NCBI GenBank assembly: GCA_947453945.1
Contig: CANGJB010000002.1
Location: 62,001 to 126,000 of the forward strand
Origin: Sphingomonadaceae bacterium
GTDB taxonomy: Bacteria; Pseudomonadota; Alphaproteobacteria; Sphingomonadales; Sphingomonadaceae
DNA length: 64,000 nt
Reading direction: 5' to 3'
This document shows, piece by piece, positions 16,136 to 25,251 of the stretch. Below the pieces are notes generated by a model. The model made no database searches, had not been told where the DNA came from, and saw nothing but the letters and a program-made list of their open reading frames with translations. The position numbers and the translations under genes are program-made. Every line of letters starts with the position of its first letter. Positions within the stretch are counted from its first letter, which is position 1.

Positions 16136-17554
16136 CTATCGCGGAGATGCGCCGGGATCGGTCACACCAGCGATCTCGCCAAGTTGCGGCAGTACCACCC
16201 GGAAGTAGGCCATAGCCCGATCGAACTCCGGAAACGGTCCGGTCCCAGTTTCGCGGTTGTAGGCCTTGATCCGGGCATCAACCTGCAGCGCCCGCGTGGC
16301 AATCCGGCGAAAACGGACGACATCATCCGCGGGGCTGAACATCCGGGTCACTTCGACGAGCTTCTCCAACCCCCATTGCGTCTTGTAAACATCTGCCGTC
16401 GGAGCGATCTCTTCATCCGCATTCAGTCCGGATTTCCGCAAAAGCATCTCAGCCTGCGCTTCCTTCAGTGAAAGGATGCGGGGATCGACACCGAGCCACC
16501 GCGTTTCCCAGTCGCCATTGTCCTTGCGGTCCCGCTCGTAGAGCCGGAAGAAATCCTCTGCGGGCATGTCATTATCGTGCAGGAGAGCCGCTGAGGCCTT
16601 GAGCAGGAAATAGGTTTTGGCCTGCCGTTCGAAGGAGACGTCATCCGCGCAGGCTGTCTTTACAGCTTCGTCGGCATAGTCCGGCAGGTCGCAAAAATCG
16701 TCCCCGGCGCCGAACGCGAAGTCCTCGATACGATTGAGGGCCGGTGTGCGCAGTTTGTGCACCAGTGCATCCACGCGCGCGATGGCGTCCGGCTCCAGGC
16801 TCTGTGCGGCATCGAACACGGCCAGCCGCAGGCGGGCATTGTCGATGCTTCTGTCCAATCCTGCGTCACGCAGCAACCGCGCGAGAACTTCAGACGGGCT
16901 GGCAGCGGCTGGTGGATCGCTCACAGGGCCAGTTACCAGTGCAGCGATTTCTGCCCTGTTCGCCTCATTGGCTGCAATCTGTTCGGCAGCGAGACTTCGA
17001 AAGCGCGCCGAACGAAAGGTCTCTGCTTCCCCGATGGCCTGCAATGCCAGCCCCATCGGCGCGCCAAGCTTGCTGATCGGTTGGTGCAGCGCTGCGTCCA
17101 GTTCCGTCAGAATGCGCTGGTTTGTCGCATCGCGATCTTTGGCATCGGTTGCCCGGGCTATGGCGAGGGAGGCACGCTTCATCGCTTGACGGATCGCTCC
17201 CGGCGCTGCCCGCGCCGCTTCCAGCAGATAGCCATCGCGGCGAAGGATGAAATCAAACGCACGCCAAGCGGTGTCTTCGGTACCAAACCGCTGATGCCAG
17301 CGCATCAGATCCTCTGACCAGAGCGGGCCACCGCAAGACTGCATGCCTTTGCTATAGCTCTCCGGCACCGGGATGGTCTCGATGGCGCGAACTTCTTCCG
17401 CCGTGCCATCCCATAGCCTGCCAATTGGAATGCAGATAGGTTCGTCACCTTCGGCTGCGCGGGCCGGCGTGGCTGTCCCGGCCCAAAGCGCCAGAACGGC
17501 GATTGCAGTTACCAAACGTGTCCGGTTCGAAGCTAGTTGCGCCATGGAGCCCAA
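16136..17554 (-). CDS. Periplasmic protein of unknown function
   Basis: 472 residues with a clear signal peptide (LVTAIAVLALWAGTATPARA, cleavage probably after ARA near residue 34). The mature part is mostly alpha-helical and moderately acidic. It has two early cysteines (DEPICIPIG and SKGMQSCGG) and two more in FCDLPDYADEAVKTACAD, which may form disulfides. No enzyme motif is evident. Codon and base use look somewhat less GC-biased than the flanking genes. The gene sits between a membrane-protein gene and the relic of its paralogue, so it may mark an insertion. The start could also be the ATG at 17545. Confidence 0.7.
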   Translation of the reverse strand: MGSMAQLASNRTRLVTAIAVLALWAGTATPARAAEGDEPICIPIGRLWDGTAEEVRAIETIPVPESYSKGMQSCGGPLWSEDLMRWHQRFGTEDTAWRAFDFILRRDGYLLEAARAAPGAIRQAMKRASLAIARATDAKDRDATNQRILTELDAALHQPISKLGAPMGLALQAIGEAETFRSARFRSLAAEQIAANEANRAEIAALVTGPVSDPPAAASPSEVLARLLRDAGLDRSIDNARLRLAVFDAAQSLEPDAIARVDALVHKLRTPALNRIEDFAFGAGDDFCDLPDYADEAVKTACADDVSFERQAKTYFLLKASAALLHDNDMPAEDFFRLYERDRKDNGDWETRWLGVDPRILSLKEAQAEMLLRKSGLNADEEIAPTADVYKTQWGLEKLVEVTRMFSPADDVVRFRRIATRALQVDARIKAYNRETGTGPFPEFDRAMAYFRVVLPQLGEIAGVTDPGASPR

Positions 17555-17598
17555 TCTAATCTCGTCGGTTCAAGATTTCATTATTCCTTAGGGCTCTT

Positions 17599-17667
17599 GC
17601 GCGATTCTCGCAGCAAAGCTTGTTCGCCAGCTTCTTGCACTCCATCAACGGGCAGGCCCGGCCCCTC
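17599..17667 (+). pseudogene. Relic of a paralogue of the 15631-16125 gene
   Basis: The stretch 17619-17667 aligns without gaps to 15994-16041 at roughly 83 percent identity. Translated in the matching frame it reads LFASFLHSINGQARPL against LFASFVHSIDAQARHL in the intact gene, and differences cluster at silent or conservative positions. The similarity fades on both sides, and a stop follows at the edge of the sulfatase gene. It looks like the last scrap of a duplicated copy. Confidence 0.6.
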
Positions 17668-19672
17668 ACGGCTCGGCGATATTGAACGCCCCCGGCATCG
17701 GATCGAGCGCGGCAAGCCATGCTTCCACCGCCGCGCGGTCGCCTTCCACCTTCAGCCCGGCGGCCTCCAGCTGCGCCAGCGGCACCTTCAAGAACAGAAG
17801 CCCCAAGAGCAGGCGGCGCGGACCGATGAGCGTGGCTTGCGGACCGGCGGCCGCGTTCATGCGGGCCAGCATGGCCGTTCCGGTCAGCTCCACGCCCGCC
17901 GTCTCGCCGCGCTCCGGCATCACGAGGTTGATCGCCGTGTGCCGCCCCGCCAGCTTCGCCGGATCGATCCGCGTCGCCACCGAATCGAGCAGGAGCTGCG
18001 TCGGCACAGCCGCGATCATGTCCTGGCTCTGGGTCGAGGAAGCAGCAGCAAGCCGCCCGCTGCGCAGCTCGCTGGCTGCCGCGAGGAACTGGTTGCGCCA
18101 GATCGCGCTTTCCGCCTGATAGCCCTGCTGCTCATAGCTATCGGCCAGCGCCGCGCGCGCCGCCTTGTTGGCAGGATCGGCAAACACCGCCGCGCTAAGC
18201 AGCTCCGAGGCCCAGCGATAATCGCCTGCCTTCATCGCCGTTCGCGCTTGCGCGATCACCTTGGCCGGCCCGCCGATCACCGCCACGAGCCGCTTGGCTC
18301 GCTCCGCCGGCGGCCAGGGGTTCAAGTTCGCCGGCACCGCATCATACCAGCCAAGGTAGAACTGATAGACCGCCTTCGCATTGTGGCTGTAAGTTCCGTA
18401 GTAGCCGTGGTTGAACCAGTCCGCCGCAATCGAGGCTGGCTGCACCAGCACTTCCGCGATCTCAGCCGGAGTCTCGCCCCGGTTCATCAAGCGCAGCGTC
18501 TGATCGTGCAGCACGCGGTAGTTGTCGCGCTGGCTCGCCAACATCCGGCTCACTTCGGCCTGCCCGAAGCGCGGCCAGCAATGGCTTGAAATCACCGCAT
18601 CGCTGCGCCCGCCATAAAGCTGCAACGCTTCATCAAGATAGCCGGCCCAAGCCCGCGTATCGCGCACTTTGGCGCCGCGCGGGGTGAGGATGTTGTGGAG
18701 CGAGCAGGTGCTCATCTCGGCCGAGAGCAGCACTTTCTGCGCAGGCAGATAGACGTTGAGCTCACTCGGCGCCTCAGTGCCCGAAACGATCTGGAATTCC
18801 ATCGGCACGCCATCGACAACCCGTGTCTCGCCGGTCTTGCTGATGGTGTCCGTGGGCGCGATCAGCGTGATCGTGCCGGATGAGACGCCAAGCCCGATGC
18901 CGCTGCCCATCTGCCCTTGCGCGCCAGGCACAAGGCCGCCGCCGAACTGATATTGCGCGCGCCGGCCCATGGCGGCGCCCGCCAGAATGTTCTCGCTCGC
19001 CGCTTCGTCGATGAAATGCGCCGGGGCCAGCACCGCCACCTTGCCCGCTGCCACGTCCGGCTCGGCAATCACGCCGCGCACCCCGCCGAAATGATCGGCA
19101 TGACTGTGGCTGTAGATCACCGCCGAAACCGGCCGCGCACCCAGCTGCGCATTGACCAGCGCAAGCGCCGCTGCCGCCGTTTCGCGCGTGGTCAGCGGAT
19201 CGACCAGCACCCAGCCGGTCTGTCCCCGGATCACGGTCATGTTCGAAACATCGAACCCGCGCACCTGCCACACCCCTTCCGCCACCGCGTAGAGGCCGTG
19301 CTTCCTGAGCAGGCCCACCTCGCGCCACAGCGAGGGGTTCACGCTGGCCGGCGCCGGGCCCTGAACCCAATCATAGGCGGCCATGTTCCACACGGCCTTG
19401 CCAGATGCATCCCGGATCAGCGGATCGGCGCTGCTGGCGACAAACCCCTGCGCGGCAAAGGCGGCATCGCGCCCGTCTTCCTGCGGCAAGGCGGCGGCCA
19501 CCGCCTGCTGCACGGCCAAGGTCGCCGCACTGGCCGGCTTGGGCGCAATGGCCGGATCAGCGGCGGCGGGCGCAGTCTGCGCAGCGGCGGGAAGGGCCGC
19601 CAGAGCCAGCGCGGCCGCAAGGGTTGCGCCGGGCGGCAGCCGATTTGCGCGGACGCGCATCATGGGGTGCAT
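17666..19672 (-). CDS. Secreted alkylsulfatase (SdsA/YjcS-type metallo-beta-lactamase fold)
   Basis: 668 residues with an N-terminal signal peptide (ALAAALALAALPAAAQ). The zinc-binding motif HSHADHFGG is near residue 185. Further metal and substrate elements typical of SDS hydrolases follow: LSAEMSTCSLHNILTPRG, ISSHCWPRFG and DWFNHGYYGTYSHN. The C-terminal half carries the dimerisation region and the SCP2-like lipid-binding domain. Such enzymes hydrolyse alkyl sulfates such as dodecyl sulfate in the periplasm, releasing sulfate and alcohol. The neighbouring gap upstream is long (488 bp). The family call is firm; the substrate is inferred. Confidence 0.93.
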   Translation of the reverse strand: MHPMMRVRANRLPPGATLAAALALAALPAAAQTAPAAADPAIAPKPASAATLAVQQAVAAALPQEDGRDAAFAAQGFVASSADPLIRDASGKAVWNMAAYDWVQGPAPASVNPSLWREVGLLRKHGLYAVAEGVWQVRGFDVSNMTVIRGQTGWVLVDPLTTRETAAAALALVNAQLGARPVSAVIYSHSHADHFGGVRGVIAEPDVAAGKVAVLAPAHFIDEAASENILAGAAMGRRAQYQFGGGLVPGAQGQMGSGIGLGVSSGTITLIAPTDTISKTGETRVVDGVPMEFQIVSGTEAPSELNVYLPAQKVLLSAEMSTCSLHNILTPRGAKVRDTRAWAGYLDEALQLYGGRSDAVISSHCWPRFGQAEVSRMLASQRDNYRVLHDQTLRLMNRGETPAEIAEVLVQPASIAADWFNHGYYGTYSHNAKAVYQFYLGWYDAVPANLNPWPPAERAKRLVAVIGGPAKVIAQARTAMKAGDYRWASELLSAAVFADPANKAARAALADSYEQQGYQAESAIWRNQFLAAASELRSGRLAAASSTQSQDMIAAVPTQLLLDSVATRIDPAKLAGRHTAINLVMPERGETAGVELTGTAMLARMNAAAGPQATLIGPRRLLLGLLFLKVPLAQLEAAGLKVEGDRAAVEAWLAALDPMPGAFNIAEP

Positions 19673-20160
19673 GGATGTCCTCTCCTATCGATCTTTTGGC
19701 GCCAGCTTGTCCGCTCCGGCACGGCCTGACAAGAGGCAGGAAGTCCAGCAAAACAGCTTTCCTACACACCCCCGCGTCTGCATTGTCCGCGGCGCTCTTT
19801 GAACCGTGGTCCGTGCCAAGGCCGCGCCTGCTGTCCATAGCGTTCTGTGCCGCCCGGCTCAGGGGGCAGGCGCGGTGTACCCATCAGTTCATCTCCAACA
19901 CGCTCCTGCCTGGCGCGCCGGGTGGCAACGCCCGCGTGTGGGTGTTTTTACATTTCAGATCAGGCATATAAGTCTATGCTATCGGGGCTCGATGTTTTCC
20001 CTCTGTACCGTGTCAACCGTGTCAACCTGTCGCCATCGCAATCAAATGAAGCCAAACCGCTTCGATTGCGCTAAGGGCCCCGCTTCACCCGGCGCGGGGG
20101 CAGGCCATGACGGCCGCCGCCGCTCGACCGGGCGCCCTTTCCTGATCCCCTGAAAGCACC
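19673..20160. other. 488-bp intergenic region between sulfatase and helicase genes
   Basis: This is the divergent control region for the alkylsulfatase (minus) and DEAD-box helicase (plus). It is AT-richer around 19950-19995, where a promoter for the helicase is plausible. It holds a short direct repeat, GTGTCAACC twice near 20009-20026, and the strong hairpin described separately. I found no coding frame with convincing composition. Confidence 0.5.
20037..20070 (+). promoter_or_regulatory. Leader hairpin upstream of the DEAD-box helicase gene
   Basis: CGCAATC and GATTGCG pair, then GAAGC and GCTTC pair across a CAAACC loop, with a single four-base bulge (AAAT): twelve base pairs in total. 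It ends 90 bases before the helicase start and has no T tract, so it is unlikely to be a terminator. A role in mRNA stability or in cold or autoregulation of the helicase is inference. Confidence 0.4.
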
Positions 20161-21924
20161 ATGCCCTTTTCCCAGCTCCCCCCCGCCCTCGGCGCCGCCG
20201 TGGCAGCCCGTGGCTATGCCGCGCCCACTCCGGTCCAGGCAGCCGTCCTCGAAGCCGCAGCGCAAGGGCGCGATCTCGTCGTCTCGGCGCAGACCGGCTC
20301 GGGCAAGACCGTCGCGTTCGGCCTTGCCATCGCGGCCGAACTGCTCGGCGGCGAAGACCGCATGCCCCATGCCGGCGCGCCGCTCGCGCTGGTGATCGCC
20401 CCGACGCGGGAGCTTGCGCTGCAGGTCAGCCGCGAACTGGAGTGGCTCTATGAGCAGACCGGCGCGCGCATCGCCACCTGCGTCGGCGGCATGGACGCTT
20501 CACGCGAACGGCGGATGCTGGCGCAAGGCACCCACATCGTCGTCGGCACGCCCGGCCGCCTGCGCGATCACGTCGAACGCGGCGCGCTTCAGCTCTCCTC
20601 GCTGCGCGCTGCCGTGCTCGATGAAGCTGACGAGATGCTCGACATGGGCTTCCGCGAGGACCTCGAGGCGATCCTCGATGCCACTCCGCCCGAGCGCCGC
20701 ACGCTGCTGTTCTCCGCAACGATGCCCGCGCCGATCGTCGCGCTCGCCCGCCGCTACCAGCGTGATGCCCTGCGCATCTCGACCGTGAGCGAAGAACGCG
20801 GCCACGGCGATATCGACTACCAGGCGATGGCTGTCGCCCCTGCCGATATCGAGAATGCCGTCGTCAATCTGCTGCGCTTCCACGAAGCCGAGACCGCTAT
20901 GCTGTTCTGCGCGACGCGCGATAACGTGCGCCGCCTCCATGCCAGCCTGACCGAGCGCGGCTTTGCGGTTGTCGCGCTTTCGGGTGAGCACAGCCAGAAC
21001 GAGCGCAACCATGCGCTGCAGGCCTTGCGTGACCGCCGCGCCCGCGTCTGCGTGGCCACTGACGTCGCCGCGCGCGGGATCGATCTGCCCTCGCTCAGCC
21101 TCGTCGTCCATGTGGAAATTCCGCGCGATGCCGAAACGCTGCAGCACCGTTCGGGCCGCACCGGGCGCGCGGGCAAGAAGGGCACCGCCGTGCTCATCGT
21201 GCCCTATCCGCGCCGCAAGCGGGTGGAAGCCATGCTGCGCGGCGCGCGCATTCCGGCGCAGTGGGTGCAGGCGCCGTCCGCCGCCGATATCCGCACGGCC
21301 GACAATGACCGGATGATGGCCGCGCTGCTCGCGCCGGTCGAAGCCAGCGAGGAAGACCGCGCGCTCGCTGCCCGGCTTCTGACCGAACGCAGCGCCGAAG
21401 ATATCGCCGCCGCGCTCGTGCAGATCCACCGTGCCCGCCTGCCCGAACCCGAAGATATGATGAGCGGCAACGATTCCGGCCCGCCCGCACAGCGCGAACC
21501 GCGCGCCGGTTTTGAGCAGAGCACCTGGTTCCGCGTGAACATCGGCCGCGCGCACAATGCCGATCCGCGCTGGATGCTGCCGCTGCTGTGCCGGCGCGGC
21601 CATGTCAGCCGCACCGAAATCGGCGCGATCCGCATCACCGGGGATGAAACCCTGTTTGAAGTGCCCGCCGCGATTGCCGGACGGTTCCACGATGCCGTGC
21701 GCCGCACCGCTGAGGATGCCGACGAGTTCGAGATCACGATGGTCGATGGCAAGCCGCGCGACGATGCCCGCCGCCAGCGGCGCGACAACGCTCGGCCGAC
21801 CCATGCGCCCAAGCCCTATCGCCACCCGGCGCGGGGAGAGGGCGCAGGCCCGGGCCCGGGCAAGCCGGCCAAGCCCCCGCATCGCAAGGGCACCTGGCGG
21901 GCCAAGCCGGACCGCGCGAAGTAA
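20161..21924 (+). CDS. DEAD-box RNA helicase with DbpA-type RNA-binding domain
   Basis: 587 residues. The core carries the Q motif (APTPVQAAVLEAA), motif I AQTGSGKT, DEAD in VLDEADEML, SAT in LFSATMP and HRSGRTGRAG. Residues ~455-540 match the DbpA RNA-binding domain (WFRVNIGRAHNADPRWML), which in E. coli DbpA directs the helicase to 23S rRNA, suggesting a role in ribosome assembly. A basic, Pro-rich tail of ~45 residues ends the protein. The long upstream leader has a stable hairpin. Confidence 0.93.
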   Translation: MPFSQLPPALGAAVAARGYAAPTPVQAAVLEAAAQGRDLVVSAQTGSGKTVAFGLAIAAELLGGEDRMPHAGAPLALVIAPTRELALQVSRELEWLYEQTGARIATCVGGMDASRERRMLAQGTHIVVGTPGRLRDHVERGALQLSSLRAAVLDEADEMLDMGFREDLEAILDATPPERRTLLFSATMPAPIVALARRYQRDALRISTVSEERGHGDIDYQAMAVAPADIENAVVNLLRFHEAETAMLFCATRDNVRRLHASLTERGFAVVALSGEHSQNERNHALQALRDRRARVCVATDVAARGIDLPSLSLVVHVEIPRDAETLQHRSGRTGRAGKKGTAVLIVPYPRRKRVEAMLRGARIPAQWVQAPSAADIRTADNDRMMAALLAPVEASEEDRALAARLLTERSAEDIAAALVQIHRARLPEPEDMMSGNDSGPPAQREPRAGFEQSTWFRVNIGRAHNADPRWMLPLLCRRGHVSRTEIGAIRITGDETLFEVPAAIAGRFHDAVRRTAEDADEFEITMVDGKPRDDARRQRRDNARPTHAPKPYRHPARGEGAGPGPGKPAKPPHRKGTWRAKPDRAK

Positions 21925-21927
21925 GCC

Positions 21928-22491
21928 TCAGGCCGCGTCTTCGAGTTCGACGAATTCGGGGAAGAAGCGCGGCGCGCGCTTCGACCAGGCCGGCGCGGTT
22001 GCGGCGGCTTCGCTGATCGACTGGAGCAATTCCTTGCGGCGCTCCGGGCGGATGTGCGGCAGCGCCGCAGCGCCGCAGAATGCGCCCGGAAGCCACGGGC
22101 GCACTTCGGCGCCCAGCAGGCGTTCGTAGAGGAACCGGTAGGCCGAGAAGCATTCGAGGCGGCCCTGCGCCAAGTCGAAGGTGGTGACACGCAGCAGCGG
22201 GCCCATCACGCTTTCGAGGTCTTCCAGCCCGGCACCGCCATGCCCAACGCCCTCGTCGCAGTCGATTTCATTCCTCAGCAGGCTGCGCAGCAGCTTGAGG
22301 TCCTGATAGGTCACGTATTGCGTGCGGATCGAAGCGGCTTCGGAAGGTCCGCGCGCCCAGCGGCGGAACGCATCATGGCGGCCCAGACCGACATCGAGGC
22401 TGCGCCGGATATAGCGCTGCTCACACGGCGAAAATCCGGCGAACTCGCGCATTTCGGACAGAATGGACTGCGATGTCTCGGTCGTGGCCAT
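21928..22491 (-). CDS. Hypothetical protein, 187 residues
   Basis: Soluble, helix-rich and of no family I recognise. It has three cysteines dispersed in FSPCEQRY, NEIDCDEG and LECFSAYRF, and a conserved-looking middle region around YVTYQDLKLLRSLLRN. It ends three bases from the convergent helicase gene. The upstream gap contains a near-perfect CtrA box at 22569-22584, so cell-cycle control is possible. Coding is supported by codon composition and the lack of a better frame. Confidence 0.65.
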   Translation of the reverse strand: MATTETSQSILSEMREFAGFSPCEQRYIRRSLDVGLGRHDAFRRWARGPSEAASIRTQYVTYQDLKLLRSLLRNEIDCDEGVGHGGAGLEDLESVMGPLLRVTTFDLAQGRLECFSAYRFLYERLLGAEVRPWLPGAFCGAAALPHIRPERRKELLQSISEAAATAPAWSKRAPRFFPEFVELEDAA

Positions 22492-22568
22492 GGGCCCGCT
22501 AGCTCCGCTTTGTTGCTGACCAGCGGTTGGATTCCGCCCGGCCTTGTGCAGAGGCTACGCCGCCTTGG

Positions 22569-22584
22569 TTAGGAAGAGGTTAAC
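22569..22584. promoter_or_regulatory. Near-perfect CtrA box (TTAG-N7-TTAAC)
   Basis: TTAG-GAAGAGG-TTAAC differs from the CtrA consensus TTAA-N7-TTAAC at one position. It lies 78 bases upstream of the minus-strand hypothetical gene and 95 bases upstream of the DUF2946 gene. One such match can arise by chance. Confidence 0.35.
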
Positions 22585-22678
22585 TGGTTAATGCGCGTCG
22601 GGCCGGGTGGTTGCTGCAATGTTTTGAAAGCCATGACACGGTGACAAACGGCCAGCGCGGCGCTAGGGCGGCGCAATC

Positions 22679-23080
22679 ATGACGACCCTGCGCACCTTTG
22701 TTCTGCGTCACCGCTTGCTGGCCGTTTGGCTGGTTGCGGCGGCGCTGTGCCTCAGGATGGTGATGCCGGCCGGCTTCATGGTCGCGCCCGAGGCCAAGGT
22801 CCTGACGATCCGGATCTGCGTCGACAGCCTCGGCCATGACGGGATTGCCCAGATCGCCGTGCCGATGAAGAGCACGGCCGGCAAGACCGGCGGCGCGGCC
22901 AAGGGCGAATGCGCGTTCTCCTCGCTCTCGATGGCATCGACCGCGGGCGCGGATTCCTCGCTGCTGGCGCTCGCGCTCGCCTACATTGTCCTGCTGGGCT
23001 TTGCCTCTGCTCCGGCCCCGCGTCCACGGCGCCTGAGCCGCCTGCGCCCACCCTTGCGCGGACCACCCGCCCACATCTGA
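22679..23080 (+). CDS. DUF2946 family protein
   Basis: 133 residues. A hydrophobic N-terminal helix (LLAVWLVAAALCLRMVMPAGFM) matches the DUF2946 pattern of a signal anchor followed by a VPxGFM-like motif. A central loop has two cysteines (IRICVDSLGHDG and GECAFSS), a second hydrophobic segment lies near residues 95-112, and a basic Pro/Arg tail ends RPPLRGPPAHI. Members are small envelope proteins often encoded beside metal-uptake receptors, as here: a TonB receptor follows after 87 bp. Function unknown. Confidence 0.75.
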   Translation: MTTLRTFVLRHRLLAVWLVAAALCLRMVMPAGFMVAPEAKVLTIRICVDSLGHDGIAQIAVPMKSTAGKTGGAAKGECAFSSLSMASTAGADSSLLALALAYIVLLGFASAPAPRPRRLSRLRPPLRGPPAHI

Positions 23081-23167
23081 CGGAACCGTCGGTCCGGCCA
23101 CCATGCGCCGACCCCCTTTCCCGATGAGCCGCGCGCTGCCTTTGCGCGCGGTGCGGAGTGCTATCCC

Positions 23168-25237
23168 ATGAAGACCTCGATTCTTGCCCTTGCCGCCGTG
23201 CTGGCGGCGACCACCTCTGCGCGCGCAGAAGAAGCCAATCCCCCCGCATCCACCGACAACCGCGACATCATCGTCACCGGCACCAAGCTATCCGGCGATT
23301 TCGGCACCAAGTCCGGCATTCCCATCGCGCGGCTGCCGCAATCGATCCAGATCGTGACCGCCGAGGACATCATCGAACGCGGCGCGCGTTCGGTGGGCGA
23401 TCTGCTGCGCACCGTGCCCAGCGCGAATCCCGGCTTCTCGCGCGTCGGCCCTTATCAGTCGTTCAGCCTCAAGGTGCGCGGCTTTCTGGCCGATCAGATG
23501 CGCAACGGCATCCGCCAGCGCTACTACGAGGATGTCGATGCCTCCGCGCTTTCAAACATCGAGCGGGTCGAAGTGCTCAAGGGTCCCTCGGGCGTGCTCT
23601 ATGGCCAGTCGGCGGTGGGCGGCATCGTCAGCATCGTGACCCGCCAGCCGGAAGAGCGCCAATTCGCGAACTTCGCGCTGACCGCCGGCCAGTTCGATCA
23701 GAAGATGCTGACCTTCGACATGAACACCGGCCTGGCCCCGGGCCTCGCGCTTCGCGTGACGGGCGAAGTCGAGCGATCGGGCACGTTCGTCGATTTTCAG
23801 GACCTCAATCGCAAGAACGTGGCGGTGAACCTGCGCTATGCGCCGTCTGACACTGTGACCGCGCATCTCGTTGCCGAATATGTCGAGCGCGACACGCGGC
23901 GCAATCCGGGCCTGCCGCTGGCGGGGACGGTTAAGGACGGCGTCCCGGCGCTGCGGCGCGGGCTCTATCTGGGCGAACCGGCAGTCGATACGCTGACCGC
24001 CGATGCGCCGCTGGTACAGACCTGGGTGGACGTGCGCCTTGCCGATGGCTGGACCATTACGCCGCGCCTGCAATATCAGGAGTTCAACAGCGCCTTTACG
24101 CAGATCCGCCTGCGCGCACCCGATGCGGCTGATCCGGCCATCATCAATCGCAACGGCCGGCGCGGGCGCGAGGACGATGCCTATACCATCGCGCAGATCG
24201 ATCTGGCCGGGCGCGTGGTGACGGGTCCGTTCACCCACAAGCTGCTGATGGGCTATGAATACGACCGCGAACGCAGCCGGTTCACCCAATACACCGTGAC
24301 CAACGTGCAGCCGATCAACGTGCTGGCGCCGATCTATGGCTTCAACAGCACGGCGTCCGCCAGCACCTTTGCCTTCGACGGGTTCTACAACATCGATGGC
24401 CATGCGCTTTATGCGCAGGATCAGATCGACCTCTCCAGCCGCTGGAACCTGATCGGCGCGGCGCGGCACAGCTGGATCGATGCACGCGACGGCGACTTTG
24501 GCGGTGCCACCAACAACCGCGCCAAGACCAGCACCACGATCTGGCAGGTAGGCTCCACCTACAGCCTGACGAACGCGGTTTCGGTCTATGCCGGGTACAA
24601 CACCGGCTTCGATGTGGAGAACACCGCCGGTGCACGCACCCGCACCGGGACACCGCTGCAACCCGAACGATCGAACCAAGCCGAAGCCGGGTTGCGTTTT
24701 CGCACGGGCACCCTCCGCGCGAGCCTTGCCGTGTTCCAGACCAAGCGCGTCAATGCGGTGACCGCCGATCCGGTCGATCCCGATTTCAGCGTGAACGCGG
24801 GCGAACAGCGCGTGAAGGGCATGGAGATCGAGGGCGAATGGCAGCCGCTGGAATGGTGGGAACTGAGCGCGGGCTACGCGCTGATGGACGGCAAAGTCAC
24901 GCGCAGCAACGACGGGATCGCCGGCAAGCGCATCGCCGATCTGCCGCGCCACAGCCTCACCGCGCGCACCAGCGTGGCTCTGCCGGGCACGCCGATCACA
25001 CTGCGCGGCGGGGTGAACCACGTGACGAGCCGGGCGTTGGTCGATGGCAGCGACGTGACGCTTCCTGCCTATACGCTGGCCAACATCGGCGTGGGTCTGG
25101 CGCTGAAGCCCTTCCGCATCGATGCGACCTTGAGCAATCTGTTCGATGAACGGTATTTCACCGCTTCGGGTAACGCGTTCGCAGTCTATCCGGGCGATCC
25201 CCGCACGTTCAGCGTGCGCGTGTCGGTCGGCTTCTGA
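23168..25237 (+). CDS. TonB-dependent siderophore-type receptor
   Basis: 689 residues. A signal peptide (ILALAAVLAATTSARA) leads into a plug domain with RLPQSIQIVTAEDIIERGARSVGDLL and IERVEVLKGPSGVLYGQSAVGG, then a ~22-strand barrel ending in YPGDPRTFSVRVSVGF with the C-terminal aromatic. It belongs to the FhuA/FepA-like receptor group that imports ferric siderophores; some members take copper or other metals. It sits 14 bp before a PepSY membrane protein, a common partner that reduces or releases the metal on the inner membrane. Confidence 0.93.
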   Translation: MKTSILALAAVLAATTSARAEEANPPASTDNRDIIVTGTKLSGDFGTKSGIPIARLPQSIQIVTAEDIIERGARSVGDLLRTVPSANPGFSRVGPYQSFSLKVRGFLADQMRNGIRQRYYEDVDASALSNIERVEVLKGPSGVLYGQSAVGGIVSIVTRQPEERQFANFALTAGQFDQKMLTFDMNTGLAPGLALRVTGEVERSGTFVDFQDLNRKNVAVNLRYAPSDTVTAHLVAEYVERDTRRNPGLPLAGTVKDGVPALRRGLYLGEPAVDTLTADAPLVQTWVDVRLADGWTITPRLQYQEFNSAFTQIRLRAPDAADPAIINRNGRRGREDDAYTIAQIDLAGRVVTGPFTHKLLMGYEYDRERSRFTQYTVTNVQPINVLAPIYGFNSTASASTFAFDGFYNIDGHALYAQDQIDLSSRWNLIGAARHSWIDARDGDFGGATNNRAKTSTTIWQVGSTYSLTNAVSVYAGYNTGFDVENTAGARTRTGTPLQPERSNQAEAGLRFRTGTLRASLAVFQTKRVNAVTADPVDPDFSVNAGEQRVKGMEIEGEWQPLEWWELSAGYALMDGKVTRSNDGIAGKRIADLPRHSLTARTSVALPGTPITLRGGVNHVTSRALVDGSDVTLPAYTLANIGVGLALKPFRIDATLSNLFDERYFTASGNAFAVYPGDPRTFSVRVSVGF

Positions 25238-25251
25238 GGGAGGCGCGGTCC

